Positions 35,930 to 45,066 of a stretch of 63,355 bases of DNA are shown one piece after another. Position 1 is the first letter of the stretch. Every line of letters begins with the position of its first letter. The notes under the pieces were generated by a model. That model was given only the letters and a program-made list of their open reading frames with translations, was not told the DNA's origin and did not search any database. Origin of the DNA: Bacillota bacterium. GTDB taxonomy: Bacteria > Bacillota > Clostridia > Oscillospirales > Ruminococcaceae. Location of the stretch: assembly GCA_023433405.1 (NCBI GenBank), contig JAEZCT010000038.1, positions 1-63,355 on the forward strand, in the 5' to 3' direction. The position numbers were made by a program, and so were the translations under genes.

Positions 35930-36640
35930 TTAATACGGCCTGCCGCCGGCAAGCCAGCCGTTTTCATCCCAGTACTCTTTATCCCGCAGGCTCCATGTGT
36001 TATTCTTCATTACCTTGCTCATGATAAAGAACAAGCCCTGCATAAACGGCGATACGGGCAGCTTCTCCGTTTTTTTGACCGCCTTTGCAATGCGTGCGGC
36101 AAGCCGGTGGGCATTGATTGCGATCCACGCACGGTTTTTGGGGGAGACCTCCTCCCACTTAGATGCGCCTACCGCCCTTTTCATAACGACCTGTCTGCGG
36201 GTTCCCCAGAATTTTAGACTGTTGGTCAGAGTTTTCGCGGTATGGTTTAGCCCTGCCCCACCCGTGGTGCAGATAGCGACCCCGATTTTTGAGAACATCA
36301 CCGGGCTTGGGCGGTGGGTAACCCATAGGTAGCAAAGGTGATCGAGCAGCGTTTTCATGGGGCCCGATACGTCAAGGGCGTACACCGGCGAGGCCAGTAT
36401 AATCACCTGCGCCCTCTCAAGCGCGTCCACAATGGGCCTAACCTGTGCGTTATGCGGGCAGGATTGCTCACCGTTTAAAAAACAGGAGTAGCAGCTTTGA
36501 CACATCTCGGACATATCCCGGGGCAGAAAAAAACGCGAGATTTCCGCCTCCTCATAACCGGATAAGGCTTCGATGAGCGACTCCGCACAATGATAGGTGG
36601 TGCCATGGCGCATACTGCCGTAGATGACCGCGATATTCAT
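35930..36640 (-). CDS. Flavodoxin-fold NAD(P)H-dependent FMN reductase family protein
   Basis: A 236-residue protein with the FMN phosphate loop YGSMRHGTTYHCAESL at the N-terminus. A middle Cys cluster CQSCYSC...GEQSCP (residues ~50-66) is shared by iron-sulfur flavoprotein-like members. VIILASPVYALDVSGPMKTLLDHL marks the flavodoxin core. The C-terminal ~80 residues are helical. A redox role is likely and the partner unknown. ATG 36640 follows AAAGGAAG. Confidence 0.83.
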   Translation of the reverse strand: MNIAVIYGSMRHGTTYHCAESLIEALSGYEEAEISRFFLPRDMSEMCQSCYSCFLNGEQSCPHNAQVRPIVDALERAQVIILASPVYALDVSGPMKTLLDHLCYLWVTHRPSPVMFSKIGVAICTTGGAGLNHTAKTLTNSLKFWGTRRQVVMKRAVGASKWEEVSPKNRAWIAINAHRLAARIAKAVKKTEKLPVSPFMQGLFFIMSKVMKNNTWSLRDKEYWDENGWLAGGRPY

Positions 36641-36693
36641 AAGGTCGGTTCTTCCTTTCATGCCAACAAAATAGTATGCTTTAACCGTGCAAA

Positions 36694-37440
36694 TCAGGGC
36701 TTTGGCGCGATATCCGCCGGTTGGATTGTGCTTACCTCCACTGGGACAGCAAGGTCTTGCTCGGTATAGCCTAAAAACTCCAGGTCAAATACCGCAATGG
36801 TCATACTTAGCTGCCCGTCGGCAAGCATTGCGCTTAATACCTGCTCGGTTTCTTTTTCGGGAACATACAAAAGGCGGGCCTTGGGCGCCTCCGAAAGATC
36901 GAGCAGATAGACACAACCGCCGGGCGAGATGGTTCCATAGCGGTTGCCGATGATTAACAGCAAGGAGTCCTTATCCTGCCAGCTTACCGCCTTTACGGTT
37001 TTCTGCTGCCCAATATCATCCTGCGTCAGCAGCGGGGTCGATATCTGTGTTGTGAGGTCAAATTTAAACAACGTGGTGGGCTCCTCAAATTCCGCGGGGT
37101 AAAAATACGCAATGCACATACCATCCGGCGACGGGATGGGGTTGCTCGGCAGGATTCCCGCGGTGCCAAATAGCACATCATACCGCTCCGCCGTCATATA
37201 ATCGGCAAAAGAGCGGTTGCGTGAGACTGTTTGGCTATCCCATTCTCCCTCCCTCGCAAAGGGATTTGTCGCATATGAGGACACTCCAGAGGACGCTTCG
37301 GCAAGGGCGGGGGTGGCGGGGGCGACGCTCCCGGGGGCGGAAGGTATAATCGAGCAGGCTGCGAGCAGGCAGACTGCGCCCAGCACCGCAAGCGTTTTGA
37401 CCGCGCCCGGAGTCGTCTTTGCTGCCATGAAAAAAACCAT
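36694..37440 (-). CDS. Putative lipoprotein, unknown function
   Basis: A 248-residue exported protein. The signal sequence ends in the lipobox LLAAC (Cys near residue 29), followed by a Ser/Pro/Ala-rich linker (~30-55). The mature domain contains PIPSPDGMCIAYFYPAEF, KAVSWQDKDSLLLIIGN and GCVYLLDLSEAPKARLLYVPE, which look like beta-propeller blades of a WD40/TolB-like fold. No catalytic motif is seen. ATG 37440 follows AAGGGTGG. It lies 54 bp upstream of nothing recognisable on its strand. Confidence 0.7.
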   Translation of the reverse strand: MVFFMAAKTTPGAVKTLAVLGAVCLLAACSIIPSAPGSVAPATPALAEASSGVSSYATNPFAREGEWDSQTVSRNRSFADYMTAERYDVLFGTAGILPSNPIPSPDGMCIAYFYPAEFEEPTTLFKFDLTTQISTPLLTQDDIGQQKTVKAVSWQDKDSLLLIIGNRYGTISPGGCVYLLDLSEAPKARLLYVPEKETEQVLSAMLADGQLSMTIAVFDLEFLGYTEQDLAVPVEVSTIQPADIAPKP

Positions 37441-37509
37441 AAAACATGCCACCCTTCTGAAAATCGGGATAAGGTTTCGCAGATATTTTACCCTCGGCAT
37501 TTATTAGCC

Positions 37510-37538
37510 TTGATGTTTTGCCCTTTGCGCACTATAAT
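37510..37538 (+). promoter_or_regulatory. Promoter of the CE7 esterase gene
   Basis: TTGATG (37510-37515) and TATAAT (37533-37538) are separated by 17 bp, about 45 bp upstream of the esterase start. Confidence 0.7.
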
Positions 37539-37583
37539 AAAAGAACATTCGCGGTTCATTATAGTAGTTGAAGGAGAATGGAT

Positions 37584-38552
37584 ATGCCAAATATTGATAT
37601 GCCGCTGGAAGAACTCAAAAAATATAAGGGGAAAAACGAGCGTCCGACGGATTTCGACGATTATTGGGGCAAGGCGCTTGCGGAGCTTGATAAGCAAGGC
37701 CTTGATTATACCTTGGAAAAAGCCGATTTTCAGGCGGAGGGAGTGGAATGCTATCACCTTTATTTTACAGGTGTAGGCAACGCCCGTATCCATGCAAAGC
37801 TAGTAAAGCCCGCTAGTACAGAAAAACCCTGCCCCGTTGTGCTGATGTTTCACGGCTACCACGGACACAGCGGCGACTGGTTTGATAAGGTTACTTACGC
37901 AAAATTCGGCTTTGTGGTTGCCGCGCTGGATGTTCGGGGTCAGGGAGGACTTTCGGAGGATTCCATTCTCGTTCAGGGCGAAACCTTGGAGGGGCATATT
38001 ATCAAGGGACTTGACGACAGCGACCCGCAAAAGCTGTTTTTTCGCAGCGTATACCTAGATACCGCACAGCTTGCGCGTATTGTGCTGAGCCTGCCGTATA
38101 CCGATGAGGCCCGCGCGGGCGCCACCGGCGGCTCGCAGGGCGGCGCCCTTACCATTGCCTGCGCAAGCCTTGAACCCCGTATTAAGCTGGCCTGCCCTAT
38201 CTTCCCGTTTCTGACCGACTACCGGCGGGTGTGGGAGGATATGGACATTAACGCCAGCGCCTACAAGGAAATTAAGTCCTTCTTCCGCCAACGGGACCCG
38301 CTGCACCGGCGGCAGGATGAAATCTTCACAAAGCTTGGTTACATAGATCTGCACCATCTCGCGGTGAGAATTAAGACAAAGCTCGTGATGTTCACCGGTC
38401 TTTCCGACCTGATCTGCCCGCCGTCTACCCAGTTTGCGCTATATAACAACCTGACCTGCGAGAAGGAAATGTTTATTTACCCCGACCACGGACATGAATT
38501 TCTACCCGAAGCGGGAGACACCATTCTGAGCAGGATGCTCACAGAGCTGTAA
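37584..38552 (+). CDS. CE7 family acetyl esterase (cephalosporin-C deacetylase/acetyl xylan esterase)
   Basis: A 322-residue alpha/beta hydrolase with the three CE7 signatures: DVRGQGGLS (residues ~115-123), the nucleophile GGSQGG (Ser near 185) and the C-terminal HGHEF with catalytic His. Members remove acetyl groups from short xylo-oligosaccharides or cephalosporin C and act as hexamers in the cytoplasm. ATG 37584 is seven bases after GAAGGAG; ATG 37578 is too close to it. Confidence 0.93.
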   Translation: MPNIDMPLEELKKYKGKNERPTDFDDYWGKALAELDKQGLDYTLEKADFQAEGVECYHLYFTGVGNARIHAKLVKPASTEKPCPVVLMFHGYHGHSGDWFDKVTYAKFGFVVAALDVRGQGGLSEDSILVQGETLEGHIIKGLDDSDPQKLFFRSVYLDTAQLARIVLSLPYTDEARAGATGGSQGGALTIACASLEPRIKLACPIFPFLTDYRRVWEDMDINASAYKEIKSFFRQRDPLHRRQDEIFTKLGYIDLHHLAVRIKTKLVMFTGLSDLICPPSTQFALYNNLTCEKEMFIYPDHGHEFLPEAGDTILSRMLTEL

Positions 38553-38570
38553 ACAGCGCAACGTGAAAAG

Positions 38571-39257
38571 CTACCCAAAATAACGCTGGTACGCGGTGCG
38601 TACCGCCGTATAACGCCCTCTCTCTATGGCGACAATTGTTCCGTCACATAGGGTGAGGGCTTTTTTTTGTAAAACCATAATCTTCTGCGCGTTGACACAG
38701 CATGAACCGCTAGCGGTAACGAAGCGTTCGTCAAGAGTTTGAACAATCGTATCATATTTGGTCGCTGCCATATAAAAATTATCCACCGTGATGATGTTTA
38801 TGTGCCTTTTCTTATTTTCCACACAGAGAACATCCTCAAACGGCACTGTTTTTGAGAACTCCTTGCAAATAACGGGCAGATACTTCCCGCGCGCCCGTTC
38901 CTCCACAGCCTTTTTTAACGCGGGATGAAGCTTCTCCGCCGTCAAGGGCTTGCGCAAAAACGCGTCATGCTCCACGGCATAGATTTCCTCGCAGTACTCA
39001 AGGCTCTCGGACATGAATAGGACGCGGATATGGGGGTAATCCTTTCGTATATTCTTCATCAAGTAAATGCTGTTCTCCCCCGCGAAGGGGATATCGCACA
39101 GAATGATGTCGGTTGAGATGTCCGTCTGTTCCTCAAGCTGCCGCACGTTTAAGCATATTCCCAACACGGCATTGTGCACAGTCGCGAACTGGTTAAGCTG
39201 TTCCACCAGCAGCAAACGGTGCAGGTCGTCGCTGTCACAGCACAAGATATGTACCAT
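38571..39257 (-). CDS. LytTR-family response regulator
   Basis: A 228-residue AgrA/LytR-like protein. The receiver domain (residues ~1-115) has the acidic pocket CDSDD, the phospho-acceptor Asp in TDIILCDIPFAG, Ser in LFMSESLEY, and Lys in FLRKPLTA. The LytTR DNA-binding domain (~130-228) includes DVLCVENKKRHINIIT and FVTASGSCCVNAQKI. No histidine kinase gene is adjacent, so it is an orphan here. Confidence 0.88.
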   Translation of the reverse strand: MVHILCCDSDDLHRLLLVEQLNQFATVHNAVLGICLNVRQLEEQTDISTDIILCDIPFAGENSIYLMKNIRKDYPHIRVLFMSESLEYCEEIYAVEHDAFLRKPLTAEKLHPALKKAVEERARGKYLPVICKEFSKTVPFEDVLCVENKKRHINIITVDNFYMAATKYDTIVQTLDERFVTASGSCCVNAQKIMVLQKKALTLCDGTIVAIERGRYTAVRTAYQRYFG

Positions 39258-39613
39258 AGCCTGGCTCACCTGCCTTAATAGTCGAGAGGTCAATTCCTAT
39301 CCGCAGTCAATGACGTTAATGATGAAAAACCGATCCAAGCGGAATGCTTCCAAAGAAGCGGTTAAAACAGCGCACCCTCCCTTTTTGAATTTTTTCATAC
39401 CCGCTTCATTGAGAAGTGAAAAACCGGAAAGCAGAAAATGTCGGAACTGACTCTATTACAATGATGTCTGTCATGGTAATTATACCATAGGAAAAGAAAA
39501 AAACAGTACGCCGTATGTCACAATCTATGCCAAAATATACTGCAATTTTTGCGCAAATTCGTCAATAGGAACGCTTGCTTCGAATACTTATCCCATTTTT
39601 AAATGTAACACAT

Positions 39614-39642
39614 AAAAACAGCCGCCCGATACAGGACGGCTG
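39614..39642 (-). terminator. Terminator of the AIM24 gene
   Basis: On the minus strand CAGCCGTCC-TGTATC-GGGCGGCTG followed by TTTTTATG. The remainder of the 39258-39694 gap shows no other feature. Confidence 0.8.
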
Positions 39643-39694
39643 CAGCATAGCCTATTGACAGGGTGAATTTTTTCGCGGGACACGCACCGTTCCT

Positions 39695-40378
39695 TTAATT
39701 GCTGCTCTTGGGCAGATACGGTATGAGGCGTGATGCAAAGCCTGGCATTGTCATGGTTTGGAGCAATACCGTCCCCGGGCCTTCCAAAACCGTGAGAAAC
39801 AGTCCCTCGCCGCCGAACAGCACGTTCTTAAAGCCCTTGACGGTTTCTACAGAGTATTTTACGGTAGACTCAAAGGCTGCCACGTTGCCGGTATCAACCT
39901 TAAGCTTTTCCCCCGCTCCCAGTGTAATCTGACGCAGACTGCCGTCGATTTCGAGGAAGACAAGACCGCTGCCCTTGACGCGCTGAAGAATAAAGCCCTC
40001 GCCGCCGAACAGCCCGCCGGTTACGCTTTTATTAAGCTCAGTGGAAAGCTCCACCGTGGGCTGAGCGCATAAAAACGCATTTTTCTGGCATATGTACTCC
40101 CGACCAGGCATAAGCTCGAGACACTTGATCTCCCCCGGGAAGGACGACGCGATGGTAATCTCCTGATTGGGCCGGGCTGCAGTGTAGGTAGCCATAAACA
40201 GGGACTCACCGGATAGCATCCTGCCAAGCCCTTTCATGAAGCCGCCCTTCATGTTGGTTTCCATGGCAATGCCGTCGGTCATCCACGTCATGCCGCCGGA
40301 TTCGGTAAAGATGCTTTCGCCCTGTTCTAACCGAATGGCGACAGCGGGAAGGTTACCGCCGAAGATGTCATAATTCAT
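39695..40378 (-). CDS. AIM24/TIGR00266 family protein
   Basis: A 227-residue beta-rich protein of the AIM24 family, with the motifs SGGMTWMTDGIAMETNMKGG (residues ~27-46), GGLFGGEGFILQRVKGSGLVFLE (~120-142) and NVLFGGEGLFLTVLEGPGTVLLQT (~185-208). These proteins form a double-stranded beta-helix-like trimer. The bacterial function is not established; some have been linked to membrane stress. It is full length and single, with a terminator downstream. Confidence 0.9.
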   Translation of the reverse strand: MNYDIFGGNLPAVAIRLEQGESIFTESGGMTWMTDGIAMETNMKGGFMKGLGRMLSGESLFMATYTAARPNQEITIASSFPGEIKCLELMPGREYICQKNAFLCAQPTVELSTELNKSVTGGLFGGEGFILQRVKGSGLVFLEIDGSLRQITLGAGEKLKVDTGNVAAFESTVKYSVETVKGFKNVLFGGEGLFLTVLEGPGTVLLQTMTMPGFASRLIPYLPKSSN

Positions 40379-40563
40379 ATTATTCTTTCCCTCTCCATCT
40401 ATTGGCGCATTTCCCCAATACCCCGCCTAGACCCTTGCAAAGTGATGGAAAAGTTATGCGCCTGCTTTTTTCATTATTATCCCATGGACACAGGAAATGT
40501 TCAAGAGTCGGAATGTAAATTTTTCTATAATCCACTCTTTTGCGGGTATGTCCTCTGCGCAGT

Positions 40564-41352
40564 TTACAGCACACCAAAATGGCGAAGCGCATGGAGAATG
40601 CCGTCCTCGTCCGCATGGCGGGTGACATAGTCCGCGGCATCCTTTGCAGACGCACAGGCATTGCCCATGGCAACCCCCACCGCCGCGTAGCGAAGCATCT
40701 CAACATCATTTTCACCATCCCCGAAGGCCATGGTGTTTTCCTGCTGAAGGTTATAATGGGCAAGCATTTGCGCGATCCCCGCCGCCTTGCTGCCGTTGGC
40801 GGGGATGATATCCAGCCCATGCCGGCTCCAGCGCGTGGATTTGCAGTGACGAAGCACCTGAAAGGGATACTGCTCGGCCTCATCGTCAATAAAAACCACC
40901 AGCTGGTAAATCGGATGCTCCAGCGCGCGGTGGATATCCACAACCTGCGGCGGTTTCATTCCCACCTCACCCAGCGCGGCGGACACCATTTCGTTCACAA
41001 CGTTTATGTAGATGCGGTCGCTTTCCACAAACAGGCAGGGGTATGGATGCTTGTCGAGCTGCGCGACAATGCGCGTAATATCCTCAGCCGGGATGGGGTT
41101 GTGGTAGATTACCTGATGTTCGTTAAAGCAAAACTGACCGTTTAAGGTTACAAACCCGTCAAAATCCAGCCCCTCCACCACGCGGGTGGGTAATATTTCG
41201 GTCACCGAACGTCCCGTGGCAACAAACAGCTTAACCCCCTGTTCCTTCAGCGTGTGAAAGGCATTTCGCACATCCTCATGGTAGCTTTTTGTTTTAGGAG
41301 CAAGGAGTGTTCCGTCCAAATCAAAAAAGATTGCCTTGATCTCATTACCCAT
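40564..41352 (-). CDS. Cof-type HAD-IIB phosphatase
   Basis: A 262-residue sugar-phosphate-type phosphatase. HAD motif I is FFDLDGTLL, motif II is FVATGR, the conserved Lys precedes GIAQML, and motif IV is AFGDGENDVEML. The cap between residues ~85 and ~185 is type C2B. These enzymes hydrolyse sugar phosphates, FMN or similar cytoplasmic metabolites; the substrate is unresolved. It lies just downstream of tRNA-Gly on the minus strand. Confidence 0.92.
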   Translation of the reverse strand: MGNEIKAIFFDLDGTLLAPKTKSYHEDVRNAFHTLKEQGVKLFVATGRSVTEILPTRVVEGLDFDGFVTLNGQFCFNEHQVIYHNPIPAEDITRIVAQLDKHPYPCLFVESDRIYINVVNEMVSAALGEVGMKPPQVVDIHRALEHPIYQLVVFIDDEAEQYPFQVLRHCKSTRWSRHGLDIIPANGSKAAGIAQMLAHYNLQQENTMAFGDGENDVEMLRYAAVGVAMGNACASAKDAADYVTRHADEDGILHALRHFGVL

Positions 41353-41427
41353 TTCCTATCCCTATTCCCTTTCCCATCGTTTTGTCCTGTGGCAGTTTTC
41401 GACAAAAGGTCACATCCATACCATAGC

Positions 41428-41467
41428 AAAAAAGTCGTGCGAAGGCAAACCCTCGCACGACTTTTTT
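41428..41467. terminator. Terminator of tRNA-Gly
   Basis: A perfect 15-bp stem (AAAAAAGTCGTGCGA and complement) begins right at the tRNA 3' end. The minus-strand transcript ends in TTTTTT, and a T-run is also present on the plus strand. Confidence 0.9.
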
Positions 41468-41542
41468 GGAGCGGGTTACGAGGTTCGAACTCGCTACCTC
41501 CACCTTGGCAAGGTGGCGCTCTACCAAATGAGCTAAACCCGC
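41467..41542 (-). tRNA. tRNA-Gly (GCC)
   Basis: A 76-base minus-strand cloverleaf: GCGGGTT pairs with AACCCGC, the anticodon stem CCACC/GGTGG encloses TTGCCAA (anticodon GCC), and the T-arm is CGAGTTCGAACCTCG. CCA is encoded and overlaps the terminator. Confidence 0.96.
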
Positions 41543-41687
41543 AGGTTAAACTGCCCTATTATTTTAACAAAACAAGACACCTTTGTCAACACCTTTTGCC
41601 CGAGCATTATCCTGTTATTTCCTTTTTCATTTTACGCCCTGACCGCGAGAAAACGCAAAAGACGTTTATTCCGTTAAAGATGTGTGC

Positions 41688-41693
41688 TATAAT
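41688..41693 (+). promoter_or_regulatory. Extended -10 promoter of dnaD
   Basis: TGCTATAAT (TG-N-TATAAT form) with a poor -35 (TTTATT, 41665-41670). The start codon of the dnaD gene is at 41860, leaving a leader of about 160 bases. Confidence 0.5.
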
Positions 41694-41859
41694 AGTTACC
41701 TACAGAAAGATCTTGGCGGCAATTTATTTTTTCTTTTAAAATGATACGAAGCGAATATTCAAAGGCACTTGGTCTGCAATGCCTTCCTTCGCGTTTATGG
41801 GGAAGACCGATCTTCCCCATATAGGATTTCTCTGCGGGAATTGATGTTCTGAGGATATC

Positions 41860-42915
41860 ATGCGCGGAAAGGAAATGACGTTAATTATGAATTTTATGGT
41901 AAACTGCGGGATTTTTGATGGTGTTTTCGCGGTGCCAAACTGTGTCGTAGACAAGCACATTAAGCTTGCCGGTGCGGCGCAGCTTAAGGTACTGCTTTAT
42001 TTACTGCGGCACGGCGGGCAGAACGTGAATTGCGATGAAATGTCGGCTCGGCTTGGCTATTCCGGCGCGGATGTGCGCGACGCCATTAACTACTGGTCGG
42101 AGGTGGGTATGCTGGCAAAGCCCGAGGTGCTGCCGGAACCAAGCACCGCCGCCCCGAGGGAAAAGCCTTTGCCTGCACCGGCGGAGAACCTCGCCCCGGA
42201 TACTACGGCGCTTCGCGGGGAAGCTCTACGCGAAACCGGTGTGGTGGAAAGCGGGAACATAAAAAAACTGACAAACACCTATCGCTTTACCCAAAAAGAG
42301 GCGTTTACGCGCATGGAAGGCAATGAGGAGCTCCGCTTTCTCGTGGAGCAATGCCGTATTCTTCTTGGGCGGGAGCTTCAGGGCAGCGATGTGGCCGCGC
42401 TGGTTTCCATCCACGACTGGGTAGGTCTGCCGCCGGATGTTATTCTTATGGCGGCGGACTACTGCGCCTCCAAGGGCAGAACCGATATGCGCAGCGTTGA
42501 AAAGCAATGCACCGCCTGGGTAGACCTTGGCATACGAACCCACGAGGATGCCGATGGGTACATAAAACGACAGGCAGAGCGCCATTCCCGCGAGGCGCTG
42601 GTGCAGGGCTCCTTTGGCATTTCAGGACGAAGTCTTTCCGCCCGAGAGCGGGAGGCAATAACCCGGTGGTTTGACGAATACGGCTATGAGCTGCCGGTTA
42701 TCCGCGCGGCGTTTGACAAAACGGTGGATAACACCGGCAAGCTGAGCTTTGCCTACCTTGACCGCATCCTCTCCAACTGGCATGATAAGGGTGTGAAAAC
42801 GTTGGAAGAAGCGCTTTCAGAGAGTCAGGCGAAGCCCGCGAAGGCGGTCGCCTCCACCTCCTTTAATCTTGAGCTGTTTGAAAACGACAGCATCTATAAT
42901 ACGCCAAAGATTTAA
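41860..42915 (+). CDS. DnaD-domain replication initiation protein
   Basis: A 351-residue protein. The N-terminal winged-helix-like part (residues ~20-85) includes HIKLAGAAQLKVLLYLLRHGGQ. After a Pro/Ala-rich linker (~88-125) come two DnaD/DnaB_2 modules: ~150-235 (CRILLGRELQGSDVAALVSIHDWVGLPPDVI) and ~255-320, ending with FAYLDRILSNWHDKGVKTLEEA. DnaD-type proteins remodel DnaA-bound origin DNA and recruit the helicase loader. The dnaI-like gene follows by 67 bp, fitting primosome roles. Confidence 0.9.
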   Translation: MRGKEMTLIMNFMVNCGIFDGVFAVPNCVVDKHIKLAGAAQLKVLLYLLRHGGQNVNCDEMSARLGYSGADVRDAINYWSEVGMLAKPEVLPEPSTAAPREKPLPAPAENLAPDTTALRGEALRETGVVESGNIKKLTNTYRFTQKEAFTRMEGNEELRFLVEQCRILLGRELQGSDVAALVSIHDWVGLPPDVILMAADYCASKGRTDMRSVEKQCTAWVDLGIRTHEDADGYIKRQAERHSREALVQGSFGISGRSLSAREREAITRWFDEYGYELPVIRAAFDKTVDNTGKLSFAYLDRILSNWHDKGVKTLEEALSESQAKPAKAVASTSFNLELFENDSIYNTPKI

Positions 42916-42982
42916 ACAAGCTTGCGGCGGTTTCCGTTTGCACACCGCTTTAACCGAATAGAGAAGAAAGGACGGAGGTTGT

Positions 42983-43978
42983 ATGGGGTATTCCAAAGAG
43001 GTGCAGGATGCTGTGCGCGACATCTTCTCACAGCGCAGGCAGCGTGCCCGCTATTTGGGCGAGCAGCGCAGACAGCAGCTGTATGCCGATGTGCCGCAGC
43101 TTGAGCAGATTGAGCGTGAAATGACCTTGACAGGTGCCGCCACCGCGAAAGCGATGCTCTCTCAGGGCGCGGATTATTCTGCGGCACTGGACAGCCTTGC
43201 CGCCCGTATGACGGAGCTTGAGCAGATAAAGCGCGATATCCTAAATGCCTGTGACCTTTCAGAGGACTACCTGCGCATCCCTTACTCCTGCCCCAAATGT
43301 GAGGACGGCGGTTACATTGACGGCAGACCGTGTGACTGTATGCTCGCGGAGCTTCGCGGTGAGGCTTTTCGCCGCCTGAACGAGCAGTCTCCGCTTCAGC
43401 TTTCGGGGTTTGAGCAGTTTAAGCTGGAGTATTATCCCGACCACCCCGAGCCCACTAACAAGATTATCCCGCGCGATAAGATGACGGAGATTTACAACTA
43501 CTGCTGCCGATACGCCGCCACCTTTTCCCCTCGCTCCCCCAGTATTATCATGATGGGCAGCCCTGGCCTTGGCAAGACCCACCTGTCCCTTGCAATTGCA
43601 GCCCAGGTTATCGAAAAGGGGCTGGGGGTAATCTACGGTTCGGCGCAGAACCTGCTACGCGCCGTAGAGAAGGAGCATTTTACACGGGGCGGGCAGTTTG
43701 GCGCGCTTGATTCCCTATTAGACTGCGACCTGCTTATTCTCGATGATTTGGGCACGGAATTTGCGAGCTCCTTTACCATATCCGCAGTGTACAACATCGT
43801 AAACTCCCGTTTGCTTTCGGCAAGGCCCACCATCATCAGCACCAACCTCACGCCAACCCAAATTCGTGATACCTACGGCGAAAAGGTGCTCTCCCGCTTG
43901 CTGGGCGATAAGAATTACAATGTTTTGCGCTTTATGGGGGGGGACATCCGCCAGCTTTTAAAGAACGCGCAGCAGTGA
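42983..43978 (+). CDS. Helicase loader, DnaI/DnaC-type AAA+ ATPase
   Basis: A 331-residue protein. The N-terminal helical domain ends in a zinc-binding stretch CPKCEDGGYIDGRPCDC (residues ~96-112). The C-terminal AAA+ module shows Walker A GSPGLGKTH (~190-198), Walker B LLILDDLGTE and sensor 1 IISTNLTP. It loads the replicative helicase DnaB/DnaC onto DNA. It lies in an operon with the DnaD-domain gene. GAAAGGACGGAGG precedes the ATG. Confidence 0.92.
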   Translation: MGYSKEVQDAVRDIFSQRRQRARYLGEQRRQQLYADVPQLEQIEREMTLTGAATAKAMLSQGADYSAALDSLAARMTELEQIKRDILNACDLSEDYLRIPYSCPKCEDGGYIDGRPCDCMLAELRGEAFRRLNEQSPLQLSGFEQFKLEYYPDHPEPTNKIIPRDKMTEIYNYCCRYAATFSPRSPSIIMMGSPGLGKTHLSLAIAAQVIEKGLGVIYGSAQNLLRAVEKEHFTRGGQFGALDSLLDCDLLILDDLGTEFASSFTISAVYNIVNSRLLSARPTIISTNLTPTQIRDTYGEKVLSRLLGDKNYNVLRFMGGDIRQLLKNAQQ

Positions 43979-44001
43979 CGCGGTTAAGGGGATAGAATTT
44001 A

Positions 44002-44049
44002 AAACCGGAAGTACCCGCCGCTCAAATGAGTGACGGGTACTTCCGGTTT
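44002..44049. terminator. Bidirectional terminator
   Basis: AAACCGGAAGTACCCG and its exact complement form a 16-bp stem with a 16-base loop, between the convergent dnaI and osmoprotectant operons. Confidence 0.85.
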
Positions 44050-44092
44050 ATAGACGTAGATTAAAGAAATAAGCTAATTTGTGTGCGCCCTT

Positions 44093-44998
44093 TTAGCCAA
44101 TAAGGCCTTTGGACTGCAAAAAGTCCCTTGCGACAGTCTCAATCTCCTGACCCTCAACGTCGATTTTGTAGTTGAGCTCGGTCATGGCGTCGTCGTCAAT
44201 CTGCCCCGCGAGCTTGTTAAGCACACCCTCAAGCTCGGGGTGCTTTTGCAGCGTCGCCTTGCGGATGATGGGTGCAGCATAGTAGGGTGGGAAGAAGCCT
44301 AGATCGTCTTCGAGCACCTTAAGGTTGTACTGCTTGATGGGACCGTCTGTGGCGAAGGCATCGGTGACATCCATATCGCCCTTGCCAATGGCCTCGTACT
44401 TGAGCGATACATTCATTTTCATAGGATCGCCCTTAAAGGTCATATTGTAGCGTTCAATCAGTCCGTCAAAGCCATCCTGACGGTCAAAGAACTCATGCTC
44501 CGCGCCAAAAACCAGGTTTTCGCTGATCTGGGCCAGATCGCTGTATGTCTCAACGCCATACTGCTGGTACACCGCGTCGGTGACAGCAAGGGTATAGGTA
44601 TTGTTAAAGCCGAAAGGCTGCAGCCACTGAATATCGAACTGCTTATCAAACTCCTCGGCTACCACGCTGTACGCCTCGTCGGGATCGGTGATGACATCCA
44701 TTTTTAGCTGTGCCGTCAGACCCGTGCCGGTGTACTCGGGATAAATGTCGATATCACCCTTCTTAATCGCTTCAAAGCAAACAAATGTACCACCCATGTT
44801 GAGTTTGCGGTTGACCTTAAGGTCGGTGTTTGCCTCTATGAGCTGGGCAAACATTTCACCCAGTACAATATTCTCCCCAAAATCCTTGGTTCCAATTGTC
44901 ACGCTTCCTCCTGCACCGCAGCCTGTAAGAAGTACAGCCAGCGAAAGTGTCAGCGCAAGCATTAGCGCCGCAACCTTTTTTTTCAGCTTCATCATCAT
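44093..44998 (-). CDS. Osmoprotectant ABC transporter, substrate-binding lipoprotein (OpuCC-like)
   Basis: A 301-residue lipoprotein: Lys-rich start, hydrophobic helix, lipobox LLTGC (Cys near residue 27). The OpuAC/ProX-like domain shows TIGTKDFGENIVLGEMFAQLIE, NMGGTFVCFEAIKKGDIDIYPEYTGT, and YAAPIIRKATLQKHPELEGVLNKLAGQI near the end. It captures quaternary ammonium solutes such as betaine, choline or carnitine. ATG 44998 follows AGAGAGGA. It is the last gene of the four-gene operon. Confidence 0.93.
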   Translation of the reverse strand: MMMKLKKKVAALMLALTLSLAVLLTGCGAGGSVTIGTKDFGENIVLGEMFAQLIEANTDLKVNRKLNMGGTFVCFEAIKKGDIDIYPEYTGTGLTAQLKMDVITDPDEAYSVVAEEFDKQFDIQWLQPFGFNNTYTLAVTDAVYQQYGVETYSDLAQISENLVFGAEHEFFDRQDGFDGLIERYNMTFKGDPMKMNVSLKYEAIGKGDMDVTDAFATDGPIKQYNLKVLEDDLGFFPPYYAAPIIRKATLQKHPELEGVLNKLAGQIDDDAMTELNYKIDVEGQEIETVARDFLQSKGLIG

Positions 44999-45066
44999 AA
45001 ATCCTCTCTTTCTAACTATATTAATATGGTATAAGAGCCGCAAAGGGGCTAGTGATGTCGGAACCC